DNA of 50,146 nt from DATCKG01 sp036562385 (lineage in GTDB: Bacteria > Bacillota > Sulfobacillia > Symbiobacteriales > Symbiobacteriaceae). Below the pieces are notes generated by a model. It was not told where the DNA came from. It ran no database searches and saw nothing but the letters and a program-made list of their open reading frames with translations. Shown here in pieces: positions 1 to 8,551 of the stretch; within the stretch, counting starts at the first letter, position 1; every line of letters begins with the position of its first letter. The translations under genes and the position numbers were made by a program. The stretch lies in assembly GCA_036562385.1 (NCBI GenBank), contig DATCKG010000041.1, positions 1 through 50,146 of the forward strand, read 5' to 3'.

Positions 1-699
1 GCTCTCCAGAAACTCGCTCAACTGCTCCCAACTGTCCCTGCCGCGGTCAGGAACGAAGTCACGCCGGTTCACCAAGCTGTATTCCTGGCTGCCCGCAGTT
101 CGCTTCACCCAGCCCTCATGGATCACGAACAACCGGACTTCCGCCTTCTTGCCACGCTGACGACCGGGCCAGAATCCATCCGCCTCGATGAACAGCACCG
201 GGACACGCCGGGTCCCCGCAGTCGACTCCTGCCGTTGCTTCGTCGCCCTTGCGATCGCCCTCCCGGTCTGGATCGTCCACTGCCGCACCGCCTCATGGCT
301 GACGTGAACCTGGCAGCCCCGTCGCTCCAACTCGGCTGCAGCGCCCCGAAACGAACCGCCGGTCACAGCCGCCTCAACCGCTTCTGCTCGCACCGACTCG
401 CTCACACGCTGCCGCTTGGCCAACCCCAGCGCCTCATCCAGCAAGAACACGTAACACTCTGCCACCCGGTCCCAGTAGTAGCGGCGCTTGAGCGAGATCG
501 GTCCCACCTTCGTCAGCACATCCCGCGACCGCATCTCCTTGTACACATACCGCTCGGGGTCTCGTTTGTTGTATAAGGCCTTGTCCAGCGCAGACAGCAC
601 CTCGATCAACGTCTCGCGGTAGCACTCGACCGCAAGGTTCCAAACGTAATCTTCCACGACTTGAAGGGACAACGACGCATCGGCACGAATCTTGTCCAT
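1..699 (-). mobile_element. ISLre2-family (UPF0236) transposase, 5' part, cut by the window edge
   Basis: The minus strand encodes 233 residues from ATG at 699 to the window edge without a stop. The protein contains stretches typical of the ISLre2/UPF0236 transposase family: RDVLTKVGPISLKRRYYWD, a YVFLLDEALGLA block followed by RVSESVRAEAVEAAVTGGSF, a SHEAVRQWTIQ segment, and FIEADGFWPGRQRGKKAEV, where the D of EADG is a likely acidic active-site residue. Family members are about 400-480 residues, so about half is missing here only because the window ends. The family moves IS elements by cut-and-paste or replicative transposition. The element's outer end lies somewhere between 767 and about 980, and I could not pin its terminal repeat. 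It is next to the chorismate cluster but does not interrupt a recognisable gene. Confidence 0.85.
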
Positions 700-700
700 G

Positions 701-766
701 ACGAGAGATGGCCCTCCTGTGTTGGTGTGCGCAACCACAACACTTCTGGAAGGAGCCACCTCTCGT
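701..766 (-). repeat. Imperfect inverted repeat in the transposase leader
   Basis: ACGAGAG at 701-707 pairs with CTCTCGT at 760-766, and inner GTGTTG pairs with CAACAC, giving a long imperfect hairpin immediately upstream of the transposase ATG. Such leader hairpins commonly shield IS transposase genes from read-through translation; that role is inferred. Confidence 0.5.
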
Positions 767-984
767 CCTGCTTTTTCAGCAAAGATGATGTGGCTTACCC
801 ACGTTAACTTTACTCACACTCCTCTGCCAGACCGGCGTTCCCCAACAGGTCCCCTCCCAGTACCGCCACCGACACCCACACTTCCGCCCGGAGACTTTGC
901 ACCTGGCGATCGCAGCGCCGGCCATGGCCCGTCCCGGCTCGCCTTCCCAGCCGTCGCTTCTGGGATGCCCATTTTCGATGCGGC
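767..984. other. Non-coding stretch between the IS element and aroF
   Basis: No convincing gene. It must contain the outer end of the ISLre2 element and the 3' flank of the DAHP synthase operon, but I see neither a clear terminal repeat nor a strong terminator. Possible reading frames here are shadows without family features. Confidence 0.4.
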
Positions 985-1800
985 TCACGGGATTTTTCCT
1001 TTCCCCGGATGCAATCCCAGTTCCGCCATCAGCCCGGCGAATTCCTCCGGATCGATGGCCTGCTCCCGATCGCTCAGGGCCTTCTCCGGCTCTACGTGGA
1101 CCTCCACTATCACCCCGTCCAGCCCCGCGGCCAAAATCGCCTTCGCCAGGGGTACCACCAGGTCCCGCCGTCCGGCCCCGTGACTGGGGTCGGCGATGAC
1201 CGGCAGGTGTGTCAGCCGCTTCGCCACCAATGCGGCGCCGAGGTCCAGCGTGTTTCGGGTGGTGTGCTCGAAGGTGCGGATCCCCCGCTCGCAAAGCACC
1301 ACATCCGGGTTGCCTGCGGCCACCACGTACTCCGCCGCGTGGATCCACTCCTCCACGGTGGCCCCCATCCCCCGCTTCAGCAGGACAGGCCGGCCTGCGG
1401 CACCCAGCGCCCTGAGCAGGGGATAGTTGTGCATGTTTCGAGCGCCTACCTGAAGCATATCCGCATGCTGGGCCACCAAGGGCACGTCGCTGTCATTCAT
1501 CACTTCGGTCACCACAGGCAGTCCCGTCTCTGCCCGGGCCGCGGCCAACAGCCGAAGCCCCTCCACTCCCAGGCCCTGAAAGCTGTAAGGCGAGGTCCGG
1601 GGTTTGAAGGCGCCGCCCCGGAGCATGTGGGCGCCGGCCGCCTTGACGGCCCGGGCGGTCCGCAGGATCTGGTCCCGGGACTCCACGGCGCAGGGTCCGG
1701 CAATCACCACCGGCTTGCCGCCGCCGAACACCACCCCTTCCGCGACCTTCACCGCCCGCGTCCTGCCTGCGTTCCGGGTTACCAGCAGCCTGTCCGGCAC
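985..1800 (-). CDS. aroF: 3-deoxy-7-phosphoheptulonate (DAHP) synthase, type I-beta without regulatory domain
   Basis: 271 residues from a GTG start with a GAGGGGG ribosome binding site. The enzyme condenses phosphoenolpyruvate and erythrose 4-phosphate, the first step of the shikimate route to chorismate. GPCAVES (35-41, metal-ligand Cys37), GGAFKPRTSPYSFQG (about 62-76), MHNYPLL, KRGMGAT and DPSHGAGRR are classic KDPG/DAHP barrel motifs. No ferredoxin-like, ACT or chorismate-mutase regulatory domain is fused, so the enzyme is probably free of aromatic feedback inhibition (inference). It is the last gene of the cluster that begins at 6988, with a 79-base gap after the dehydrogenase gene. A DAHP synthase paired with a chorismate-consuming enzyme usually means dedicated precursor supply for a secondary product. 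Confidence 0.93.
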   Translation of the reverse strand: MPDRLLVTRNAGRTRAVKVAEGVVFGGGKPVVIAGPCAVESRDQILRTARAVKAAGAHMLRGGAFKPRTSPYSFQGLGVEGLRLLAAARAETGLPVVTEVMNDSDVPLVAQHADMLQVGARNMHNYPLLRALGAAGRPVLLKRGMGATVEEWIHAAEYVVAAGNPDVVLCERGIRTFEHTTRNTLDLGAALVAKRLTHLPVIADPSHGAGRRDLVVPLAKAILAAGLDGVIVEVHVEPEKALSDREQAIDPEEFAGLMAELGLHPGKGKIP

Positions 1801-1879
1801 CGCTCTACCCCCTCATTATCGGATCGGCGCCGCTTCGCTCACGTCCCCATTTTATGTCAAGCAAAGTACCGAGGTGCCC

Positions 1880-2629
1880 TCAGAGCATCACCCGGCCGCC
1901 GTCTACCACTACGGTCTGTCCGTTCACGTAGGCAGCCGCTGGCGAAAGCAGCCAGACGATGACGGCGGCGGCCTCGGCAAAGGTGCCGATCCGGCGCAGC
2001 GGGGTCTGCGCCGCCATGGCCTCCAGCACCTCCGCCGGCAGCGCCCGGGCCAGCGGCGAGTCCAGCGGTCCCGGGGCCACGCAGTTGACCCGGACACCCC
2101 GGGGCCCCCACTCCCGGGCCGCCGACCGGGTGAGCCCGACCACCCCTGCCTTGGAGGCTGCATAGGCCGGTCCGAAGGAGCCGCCGTTGAGGCCCGCGAC
2201 CGACCCTACGTTGACCGCCGCACCGCCTCCCGGAGACCCGGCCAACAGGGGCAGCGCCTCCCGCAGTACCAGAAACGGCCCGGTGAGGTTGACGGCCAGG
2301 GTCTCGGCCCATTCCGCCGGCGTGATGCTGTCCCAGGGGTAAACCGGGGCGATGCCGGCGTTGTTCACCAGAAGGTCCAGCCCGCCCCACGCTTCTGTCA
2401 GCCGACGGAAGGCGGCCGCCACCGACCGGGACCGGGCCACGTTACACCGCAGCAAGAGGGCCCGGCGACCCGCTGCCTTTACCTCCCCGGCTACCCGGGC
2501 GGCGGCCTCCCGGTCCCGGCGGTAGAGAATCGCCACATCGGCTCCGGCTGCTGCGAGCTGGCGGGCCACCTCGGCGCCCAATCCCCTGGACCCACCGGTT
2601 ATCAGGGCCCGCCGCCCGGCCAGTTCCAT
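1880..2629 (-). CDS. Short-chain dehydrogenase/reductase (FabG-like)
   Basis: 249 residues if begun at ATG 2629; this start puts the Rossmann strand at the N-terminus as in the family, although the frame stays open further upstream. Cofactor motif TGGSRGLG (11-18), NNAG (89-92), catalytic Ser143, Tyr156 and Lys160 (YAASK), and the terminal VNGQTVVVDGG are all intact, so this is a complete classical SDR, likely NAD(P)H-dependent. It overlaps the preceding aldehyde-dehydrogenase-like gene by 28 bases, which argues for translational coupling. Within the cluster it could reduce or oxidise a hydroxyl or ketone on the chorismate-derived intermediate. The substrate cannot be read from sequence. Confidence 0.85.
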   Translation of the reverse strand: MELAGRRALITGGSRGLGAEVARQLAAAGADVAILYRRDREAAARVAGEVKAAGRRALLLRCNVARSRSVAAAFRRLTEAWGGLDLLVNNAGIAPVYPWDSITPAEWAETLAVNLTGPFLVLREALPLLAGSPGGGAAVNVGSVAGLNGGSFGPAYAASKAGVVGLTRSAAREWGPRGVRVNCVAPGPLDSPLARALPAEVLEAMAAQTPLRRIGTFAEAAAVIVWLLSPAAAYVNGQTVVVDGGRVML

Positions 2630-3966
2630 GCTCCCTGCACCTCCGGTGCCAGCTTGCTGGTAAACAGGAACTCCGTCAGCCGTCCCTGGTGCGGAGCGCC
2701 CGGGTCTGTGAACCACGGCGGAATCGGCCCGGTAAAGACCTTCCTGATGGTGGGCTCCCGCAGGCAGGCCTCCCGGAGCTCAGCACGCCGTGACAGCAGC
2801 GTCACCGCCAGCGACCCCCTGAGCAGCGGCATGGGATCCTGATCCGGCGCCAGTTCCGCCGCCGTGGCCCAGGGCGCCGGCAGCTCCGCCCCGAACGGCG
2901 GCATGGTGGGATCAGCACACCGCACCAGGGCGGGCTTGGCAAAGGCCACCCCGTCCACCACCGCCAGGGCTGCCGGCGTCTGCAGCACGGCTTCGGCACT
3001 GAGCCAGGCGGGAACCCGGGCCGCCGGATCCAGCGGATCCAACAGGGGCAGCGCCGCCAGCCGCTCGTTTACCTCCTCCAGCAGAGCGCCGGCCTCCCCC
3101 AGCACCACCACGGCGCTGGCACAGGTGCACTTCCGCCCGCCGTCGTGTAGGATCGCCTCCACCAGAAAATCCGCCGTCCAGGGCGCCACGGGGGCCTCCA
3201 CCAGGACCTTGCTGTGGCCGGGGCCGTTGAACAGCACCCGCCGGTCGTGCCCGATGAGCCGGCCCAGGGCCGGACCGCCGTAGGCCACCGTCCGGTCACA
3301 GCTTTCCACCAGCGCGGGCACCAGGTCGTGGCGGCCTGGCAGCAGCGCCACCCGGTCCATGGGGAAGCCGGCCTTCTTCAGGGCCAGCAGCACCCGCCAG
3401 GGGGTAAAGGGGTCTTCGGCCCCCGGCCGCACCGCCACCGTCCAGCCCATGGCCAGGGCCAGCACCCATGTCAGGTGCACGGCCGGATGGTTGGAGGGAG
3501 CGATGAATCCCAGTACCTCACCGGCCGGCATCCAGGCGTACTCCCGGCCGTCTGGCAGGGTCACCTTCCCCTGCTGAAAGGCCGTCACGTCGCCGCCGGG
3601 AGCCTGCCACTGCAGGGCGTGTCGGATCCGGCGCAGGCCACTCGCCAGTTCCGTAAGGCCCCGGAGCGAATCGGAGAAGGGCGCGCCGGTGGCCAGCGTC
3701 ACCAGCCGGGCGTGCTCCTCGGGGCTCAGGCCCCCCAGGCTCTCCCCCTCCAGGACCTCCCCCGCCCGGGCGATCCGGTCCCACAGGACAGGCAGATCGC
3801 TGCCCGAAAGTCGGCCAGCTTTCCGCAGGGCGGAAACCGCGGGCGTCACCACCAGAGACGACGCCTCATGCACCCGGGCCACGGGCTCTCCGCGGTAGCT
3901 TCTCACAATTCGCTGATCCAGGCTCCGCTGTTCCCCGCCGCCCCTCCACATGGGGATCTCGTACAT
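2602..3966 (-). CDS. Aldehyde dehydrogenase-superfamily protein, LuxC-like acyl reductase
   Basis: 454 residues. The ATG overlaps the stop of the upstream LuxE-like gene in a TGATG junction, which fixes the start against a longer in-frame extension that runs into unrelated sequence. A PSNHP segment (158-161 region) sits where dehydrogenases carry PWNFP, and GGRKCTCAS supplies the expected catalytic thiol at Cys280, with a second Cys282 two residues on. LuxC-type enzymes reduce an activated carboxylic acid, passed on as an acyl-enzyme thioester, to the aldehyde with NADPH. Directly following a LuxE-like activator, this pair is most easily read as a carboxylate-to-aldehyde module. It could also be an ordinary aldehyde dehydrogenase running in the oxidising direction. 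Confidence 0.75.
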   Translation of the reverse strand: MYEIPMWRGGGEQRSLDQRIVRSYRGEPVARVHEASSLVVTPAVSALRKAGRLSGSDLPVLWDRIARAGEVLEGESLGGLSPEEHARLVTLATGAPFSDSLRGLTELASGLRRIRHALQWQAPGGDVTAFQQGKVTLPDGREYAWMPAGEVLGFIAPSNHPAVHLTWVLALAMGWTVAVRPGAEDPFTPWRVLLALKKAGFPMDRVALLPGRHDLVPALVESCDRTVAYGGPALGRLIGHDRRVLFNGPGHSKVLVEAPVAPWTADFLVEAILHDGGRKCTCASAVVVLGEAGALLEEVNERLAALPLLDPLDPAARVPAWLSAEAVLQTPAALAVVDGVAFAKPALVRCADPTMPPFGAELPAPWATAAELAPDQDPMPLLRGSLAVTLLSRRAELREACLREPTIRKVFTGPIPPWFTDPGAPHQGRLTEFLFTSKLAPEVQGAWNWPGGGP

Positions 3967-5063
3967 CAGTACACCCCCTCTACCTGCGGTCCGCCGCCGC
4001 CCAGGGGTGAGACCTGCGCGAGGCCGTCCCAACCTCCCGGCTCCGCCGGCGGCACCCGGACTGCCTGATCTCGCTCCAGATGCCAGGGCAAAAAGAGTTC
4101 CTGGGTCAGCACGCTCAGCCGCACCTGGCCGGCCTCGCCGTAGCCGACCAGCCTGGTCGGCTCCTGCGGATCCACCAGCTGAATCACTGCCTCGGGCGAC
4201 GGCGGCGCAAAGATGCAGCGGTGCGGATCGCCGGCCCTGCGAGGCCGCTGGCAGGCGATGCCCATCAGTGTGTTGCCGTACCAGCCTACCAGCACCACCC
4301 CCGGCAGCAGTTCCTCCTCCAGCAGCCGGAGGCTCTCCTCGGTCATGCTGGTGCCGAACCAGATCACTCCGCTTACCCGCTCCCGGACCAGGCGGGATGC
4401 CTCGGGGTGGGCAAGCAGGGCCTCCAGCAGCGGCGGCGTGGTGCTGATCACCTGAATGGGCTGCGTCCGCAGGATCAGCAGGGCCTGCTCCACCAGATGA
4501 GCGGTGTAGGCCCGGGCCTCCTGCATTCGCCCCTCCTGGTACAGCCGCTTCACCCACCGGGGATCCAGGTCCACGGTATACAGCAGTGCCCCCCGCAGGC
4601 GGGCCAGCCGGGCCATGTTGGTGCCCACCAGATGAGGCCCGGTGGGGCCCAGGTGCAGCCAGCCGAAATCAGGATGGGCCGCCTCCTCCTGATCCGCCCG
4701 CCGCCCCGGAAAGCCGTGCTGGTCCAGCGTCCGGTTCACCCGCAACAGTCCCCGGAAGCGGACACTGGCATCCACAATCCGCCGGGGCGCCCCGGTGGTG
4801 CCGCCGGTCTCCCAGACCGAGAAGGGTCCCGGGCATCCCCGCGGGATCAGGTCCGGAGCCGGCACCGTCCGCCACTCGTCCGCCACCGGCGGGAACTTGG
4901 CCAGGTCGGCAAAGGTGCGCACCTCGGTCAAGGGATCAAAGCCCAGGGAAGCCGCCTTCCGCAGCCAGTACGGGGACCCGGTCTCCGGGCTGAAGTGCCA
5001 CCGGATGATCGCCTGCACGTGGGCATCCAGATCCGCCGGGGTCACCGTGCTGTCAGTCCTCAC
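3966..5063 (-). CDS. LuxE/phenylacetate-CoA ligase-like acid-activating enzyme
   Basis: 365 residues from GTG 5063, overlapping the upstream chorismate-enzyme gene by 11 bases. The adenylate-forming P-loop-like motif WETGGTTGAPR lies at 84-94, within a chain of the length of LuxE acyl-protein synthetases and clearly shorter than full acyl-CoA ligases (about 430-550). WFGTSMTEESL and GWYGNTLMG resemble the second half of the ANL/LuxE core. Such enzymes activate a carboxylate with ATP and pass it to a partner. With a chorismate-converting enzyme just upstream, an aromatic or cyclohexadiene carboxylate is the obvious candidate substrate, but this is inference from position. Confidence 0.75.
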   Translation of the reverse strand: MRTDSTVTPADLDAHVQAIIRWHFSPETGSPYWLRKAASLGFDPLTEVRTFADLAKFPPVADEWRTVPAPDLIPRGCPGPFSVWETGGTTGAPRRIVDASVRFRGLLRVNRTLDQHGFPGRRADQEEAAHPDFGWLHLGPTGPHLVGTNMARLARLRGALLYTVDLDPRWVKRLYQEGRMQEARAYTAHLVEQALLILRTQPIQVISTTPPLLEALLAHPEASRLVRERVSGVIWFGTSMTEESLRLLEEELLPGVVLVGWYGNTLMGIACQRPRRAGDPHRCIFAPPSPEAVIQLVDPQEPTRLVGYGEAGQVRLSVLTQELFLPWHLERDQAVRVPPAEPGGWDGLAQVSPLGGGGPQVEGVY

Positions 5064-6318
5064 CGAGCTCCCCTCCCAGCGCCGCCAAGGTGTGGGCGGC
5101 CTTGTTCATGCACTCCTGCCATTCCGCCTCCGGGTCGCTGGCCGGCACCAGCCCGGCCCCCGTCCGGATCCGGACCACGCCGTCCCGATGCAGTACGGAC
5201 CGAATCGTAAGCCACAGGTCCAGGTCGCCTCCCGGCAGCACCGCGCCCAGGGCGCCGGCGTACCAGCCCCGGGGCAGCGGCTCCAGGGCCTCGATCAGCG
5301 CCACGGCCTCCCGACGGGGAATGCCCCCGACGGTGCCGGCGGGGAAGCACGCCCTGACCAGATCGCCCGGTCCGGCTCCCGGGGTCAGGCGCCCCACCAG
5401 GCTGGAAGCCAGGTGCACCAGCCCCGGATGCCGCTCCACCTCCATGAACGCGGTCACCGCCACGCTTTTGGGCCGGCAGACGCTGAGCAGATCCCGCCGG
5501 GCCTGCTCCACGGCCACGCGGTGCTCTTCCCGGTCTTTCTCGCTGCCCGTCAGTTCCGCTTCCGCCCCGGGGACGCTTTTCCGGGTGCCGGCCAGCACCC
5601 GCATCTGCACCTTGCCCCCGGAAAGCTTCACCAGGGGTTCCGGCGAGACCCCTACCAGCGCGCCTCCTCCGTCCCCCGGGTCCAGAAGAAAGCGAAGCCC
5701 CGGCGGCCCGCCGGCGGTAAGCCGCTCATACAGCAAGAGAGATGAGCCTTCCCACGGCAGTTCCATGGGAACGGAGAGGATCATCTTCTGCACCCTTCCG
5801 GCCGCCATGTGCCGCTGCGCCTTCCGCACCGCGGCGCAGTAGCTCGCCCGGTCCCACAGCAGCCGGGCCCTGCGGGGATTCCCGGGCGCCCTGGTCCGGT
5901 CCGCCGCCGCCGGCAGGGCCCCGGTTCCATGCCCGGGTGCTACCACGGCCTCACCGCCCCTGTGCCCCACCGCATCAGGCAGCGCCCCCCGCCACCACAG
6001 CAGCCCCTGATCCCACTGAAAGAGCGCACACCGGGCCGGGCGCCAGAACCTGGCGGTGCCGTCCCAGTCCAGCGATCCCACCCAGGCCCACAGGAGCGGC
6101 GGAGCGCCATCCACGTCCGGCCGGTCCGGGACAGCCCGGGCCGCCTCCTCCACCGAGCAGACCTGCCCGTCCATGCCCCACCCCACCAGGGCGTACCGCT
6201 GCCCCCGCAGATCGGTTCCCTCCAGCAGGACCAGGGGTCCGCCCTCCACCGACCGGGCCAGATCCAGCGGAGTCCACTCCGGCAGCAGGTCACACCGTAC
6301 GGTGTCAGGTCCCGTCAC
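5053..6318 (-). CDS. Chorismate-utilising enzyme of the MenF/TrpE/salicylate synthase superfamily
   Basis: 421 residues from GTG 6318, overlapping the upstream gene by 14 bases. The C-terminal half is a complete chorismate-binding domain: LAGTRKS, the metal-ligand region GSEKDREEH, FPAGTVGGIPRREA, RGWYAGALGAV, and SDPEAEWQECMNKA. The residue that is Gln in anthranilate and PABA synthases is Lys178 here (VQKMILS). Lys at that place is the general base in isochorismate and salicylate synthases, so water rather than ammonia is the likely nucleophile. No glutamine amidotransferase partner is adjacent, which fits. FPAGTVGGIP otherwise looks TrpE/PabB-like, so the exact product (isochorismate, salicylate or other) is open. 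Confidence 0.85.
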   Translation of the reverse strand: MTGPDTVRCDLLPEWTPLDLARSVEGGPLVLLEGTDLRGQRYALVGWGMDGQVCSVEEAARAVPDRPDVDGAPPLLWAWVGSLDWDGTARFWRPARCALFQWDQGLLWWRGALPDAVGHRGGEAVVAPGHGTGALPAAADRTRAPGNPRRARLLWDRASYCAAVRKAQRHMAAGRVQKMILSVPMELPWEGSSLLLYERLTAGGPPGLRFLLDPGDGGGALVGVSPEPLVKLSGGKVQMRVLAGTRKSVPGAEAELTGSEKDREEHRVAVEQARRDLLSVCRPKSVAVTAFMEVERHPGLVHLASSLVGRLTPGAGPGDLVRACFPAGTVGGIPRREAVALIEALEPLPRGWYAGALGAVLPGGDLDLWLTIRSVLHRDGVVRIRTGAGLVPASDPEAEWQECMNKAAHTLAALGGELGED

Positions 6319-6988
6319 CGGGCATGCCCCCCTCCAGCGCCACTGCCCGGACCGGAGCCGCCTCCGCGCCGGCCACCAGCACGGGCAGGGCCAGCAGCCA
6401 GACCCGCCGCTGGGTCAGGGCGCCCAGGTTCCGGATGTACTCCAGAATCGGAATCCCTGCCCCCAACAGCCGGCGGTGCACGGGAAAGTGCCGGTCCCCC
6501 GGCTCCTCGGTCAGGCAATCCAGTCCCACCAGCCGCACGCCCCGGTCCACGCACCAGTGCGCGGCGCTCTCGGCCAGATACGGGGGCCGCTCCCAAAAAT
6601 CCGGCTCCCCCCAGTGCCGGTCCAGGTAGTCCGTGCGGATCAGCAGCCGCAGCCCCGGCTCCCAGTCCGGTCCCACCGCGGCCTCCAGGTCATCCCCCGT
6701 GATGGGTTCCAGCCGGCCCTTGTGGGTCAGGTCTGCCACCAGCGCCGGTCCCACAAAGACGGCGGGATCCAGTTCGGCCACCCCGGGCCCGTCGGGAATG
6801 AAGTGGCTGGGCGCGTCCACATGGGTCGCGTTGTGGGGATTCATGATGAACTGGCTGAACCGCCGCCCGTGTCCTGTGGGATCGGTCTCGGGCGTCAGGA
6901 TCGGCCTCAGTTCAAAGCTCGGATACCATGAAGCACCGTACGCGGGCATGCCCGCGGAAAACCCCAAGGAGAGATCGACCACCCGCAT
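6305..6988 (-). CDS. Cyclase/kynurenine-formamidase-like metal-dependent hydrolase
   Basis: 227 residues from ATG 6988, which begins directly with the family opening RVVDLSLGF. A strong AAGGAGG at 7009-7015 lies about 20 bases upstream of that ATG, so a slightly earlier non-standard start is possible. The metal-binding signature HNATHVDAPSHF (52-63: His52, His56, Asp58, His62) is intact, as in KynB and bacterial 'cyclase' family amidohydrolases. Members hydrolyse amides or lactones or catalyse ring closure in polyketide and aromatic pathways. It is the first gene of the six-gene minus-strand operon and lies about 115 bases from the divergent GNAT gene, so both promoters must lie in that gap. 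The substrate is unknown. Confidence 0.82.
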   Translation of the reverse strand: MRVVDLSLGFSAGMPAYGASWYPSFELRPILTPETDPTGHGRRFSQFIMNPHNATHVDAPSHFIPDGPGVAELDPAVFVGPALVADLTHKGRLEPITGDDLEAAVGPDWEPGLRLLIRTDYLDRHWGEPDFWERPPYLAESAAHWCVDRGVRLVGLDCLTEEPGDRHFPVHRRLLGAGIPILEYIRNLGALTQRRVWLLALPVLVAGAEAAPVRAVALEGGMPGDGT

Positions 6989-7103
6989 CGCCGTCGGGAT
7001 GACCCCTACCTCCTTTGCTGTCGAGCGAGTCCGGGCCATCATATGCAGGGACCCGAAGGCTGGCTCAGGCATATACCAGCCACGAAAGGAGGTGCAGGGC
7101 GCC

Positions 7104-7568
7104 GTGGAGATCGGCTTGATGACGCCCCGGGAATGGCCGTGGGTTCTGGCCCGGGCCGTGAAGACCGGCGTGGCCCAGGTGCCGCCTGCCCTACGGTCCG
7201 CCACCAGGCCGGAAAGGGTGGCGCACCAGATCGAAACCCTCCTGCCGCAGGTCCTGAGCCAGCCCGGATCCGCAGCCCTGGTGGCACGGGAAGGTCAGCA
7301 GCCTGTGGGGTACATCGTGGTCACCGTCATCCCGGACGACCTGACCGGTCAGCCGCTGGGCCTGTTCTGGGACATCTGGGTGGAGCCGCCCTGGCGGGGC
7401 ACCGGAGTCAGCAGCCGCCTCACCGCGGCAGGGGAGGCGCACCTGAAGGCGCTGGGCCTCAAAGCCGTACGCCGGGCCATCTCCAGCCACAACACCGCCT
7501 CCCTCCGTCACGCCCTCTCCGATGGGTGCCACATCGACCGCATCTCCCTGCTGAAGGTGCTGTCATGA
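7104..7568 (+). CDS. GNAT-family N-acetyltransferase
   Basis: 154 residues from GTG 7104 behind AAGGAGG at 7086-7092; ATG 7119 is an alternative, and the longer open frame upstream is antisense to the cyclase. LVAREGQQPVGYIVV is the GNAT beta-4 core, followed by IWVEPPWRGTGVSSRL, the acetyl-CoA pyrophosphate loop (R-G-T-G-V), and a C-terminal SHNTASLRHAL helix. The enzyme should transfer an acyl group from acyl-CoA to an amine. Its stop overlaps the start of the next gene (ATGA), so it is translationally coupled to the E1-alpha gene and probably belongs to the same biosynthetic unit. Confidence 0.82.
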   Translation: MEIGLMTPREWPWVLARAVKTGVAQVPPALRSATRPERVAHQIETLLPQVLSQPGSAALVAREGQQPVGYIVVTVIPDDLTGQPLGLFWDIWVEPPWRGTGVSSRLTAAGEAHLKALGLKAVRRAISSHNTASLRHALSDGCHIDRISLLKVLS

Positions 7569-8551
7569 ACCATCGTGAGGCAGGACTTTCCGATGAAGCG
7601 GCCCTCTCGCTCTACCGGTGGATGCTGCTGACCCGCCGCTTGGACCAGCGGCTCTTGCTCCTGCAGCGGACCGGGGCGATCCCCCTGGCCGTCTCCTGCC
7701 AGGGGCACGAAGCCGCCCAGGTAGGAGCAGCCACCGCCTTTCAGCCGGGCGTGGACTGGTGGTTCCCCTACTACCGGGACCTGGGCGCCGTGCTGGTGGC
7801 AGGCTGCACCCCCCGGGACCTGATGCTCTCCTCCTTCGGCCGGGCGGCCGATCCCGCTTCAGGCGGCAGACAGACCCCTTACAACTGGGGCGACCGGCGC
7901 CGGCGGGTGGTAGCCCGCTCCGCCCCCGTGGCGGTGCAGATTCCCCAGGCTGTCGGGGCCGCCTGGGCTGCACAGTTCCGAGGCGATCCGGTGGTGGTCT
8001 ACTGCAGTTTCGGCGAAGGGGCCGCCTCTCAGGGAGATTTCCACGAGGGGCTCAACTGGGCGGCGCTGCACCGGGTGCCGGTGGTGCTGATCTGCCAGAA
8101 CAACGGCTGGGCCATCTCCGTCCCCCTCTCCCGGCAGACCGCCGGCGGCAGTGTCGCGGCCCGCGCCAGTGGGTACGGCATCCCGGGAGTTGTGCTGGAC
8201 GGCACCGACCCCTTCGCGGTCCACGCGGCCGCCCGGGAAGCGGTGGAGCGGGCCCGGTCCGGCGGCGGACCCACGCTGCTGGAACTCCGGGTTCCCCGGC
8301 TGCAGCCCCACACCTGCGACGACAACCACCACCGCTACCGCTCGGCCGCGGAACTGCACTCGCTGCCCGCCCGGGACCCCGTGGTGCGGGTCCGGGAGTA
8401 CCTCCTGAAGCAGGGGCTGCTCACCCCATCGGCGGAGGCTGAGATGGAGGAGGCCATTGCCGCGGAGCTGGATCAGGCCGAGGCCGCAGCCCGGGCCGCG
8501 CCGCTGCCCAGGCCGGACGAAGCCCTGCGGCCGGTCTATGCTGAAAAATAG
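7565..8551 (+). CDS. 2-oxoacid dehydrogenase E1 component, alpha subunit (thiamine-diphosphate enzyme)
   Basis: 328 residues. The thiamine-diphosphate motif runs from GEGAASQGDFHEGLNWAAL to CQNNGW, with the usual spacing. The N-terminal RRLDQRLLLLQRTGAIP and CQGHEAAQVGAA match branched-chain E1-alpha, and HTCDDNHHRYRS matches the loop near the active site. The family decarboxylates a 2-oxoacid and hands the acyl group to lipoyl-E2, always with a beta subunit. No E1-beta or E3 gene is adjacent, which is odd: the beta partner must come from elsewhere or the protein works differently. Coupled to the GNAT gene by ATGA. Confidence 0.88.
   Translation: MNHREAGLSDEAALSLYRWMLLTRRLDQRLLLLQRTGAIPLAVSCQGHEAAQVGAATAFQPGVDWWFPYYRDLGAVLVAGCTPRDLMLSSFGRAADPASGGRQTPYNWGDRRRRVVARSAPVAVQIPQAVGAAWAAQFRGDPVVVYCSFGEGAASQGDFHEGLNWAALHRVPVVLICQNNGWAISVPLSRQTAGGSVAARASGYGIPGVVLDGTDPFAVHAAAREAVERARSGGGPTLLELRVPRLQPHTCDDNHHRYRSAAELHSLPARDPVVRVREYLLKQGLLTPSAEAEMEEAIAAELDQAEAAARAAPLPRPDEALRPVYAEK

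Noticed and set aside
3967..4557. N-terminal extension of the aldehyde-dehydrogenase-like protein
   Set aside because: It runs antiparallel in frame through the LuxE-like gene, is low-complexity Ala/Gly/Arg, and the TGATG junction gives a natural start at 3966.
6633..7103. Longer N-terminus for the GNAT protein at 7104
   Set aside because: This part is antisense to the cyclase gene, Ser/Pro-rich, and lies upstream of the obvious AAGGAGG.
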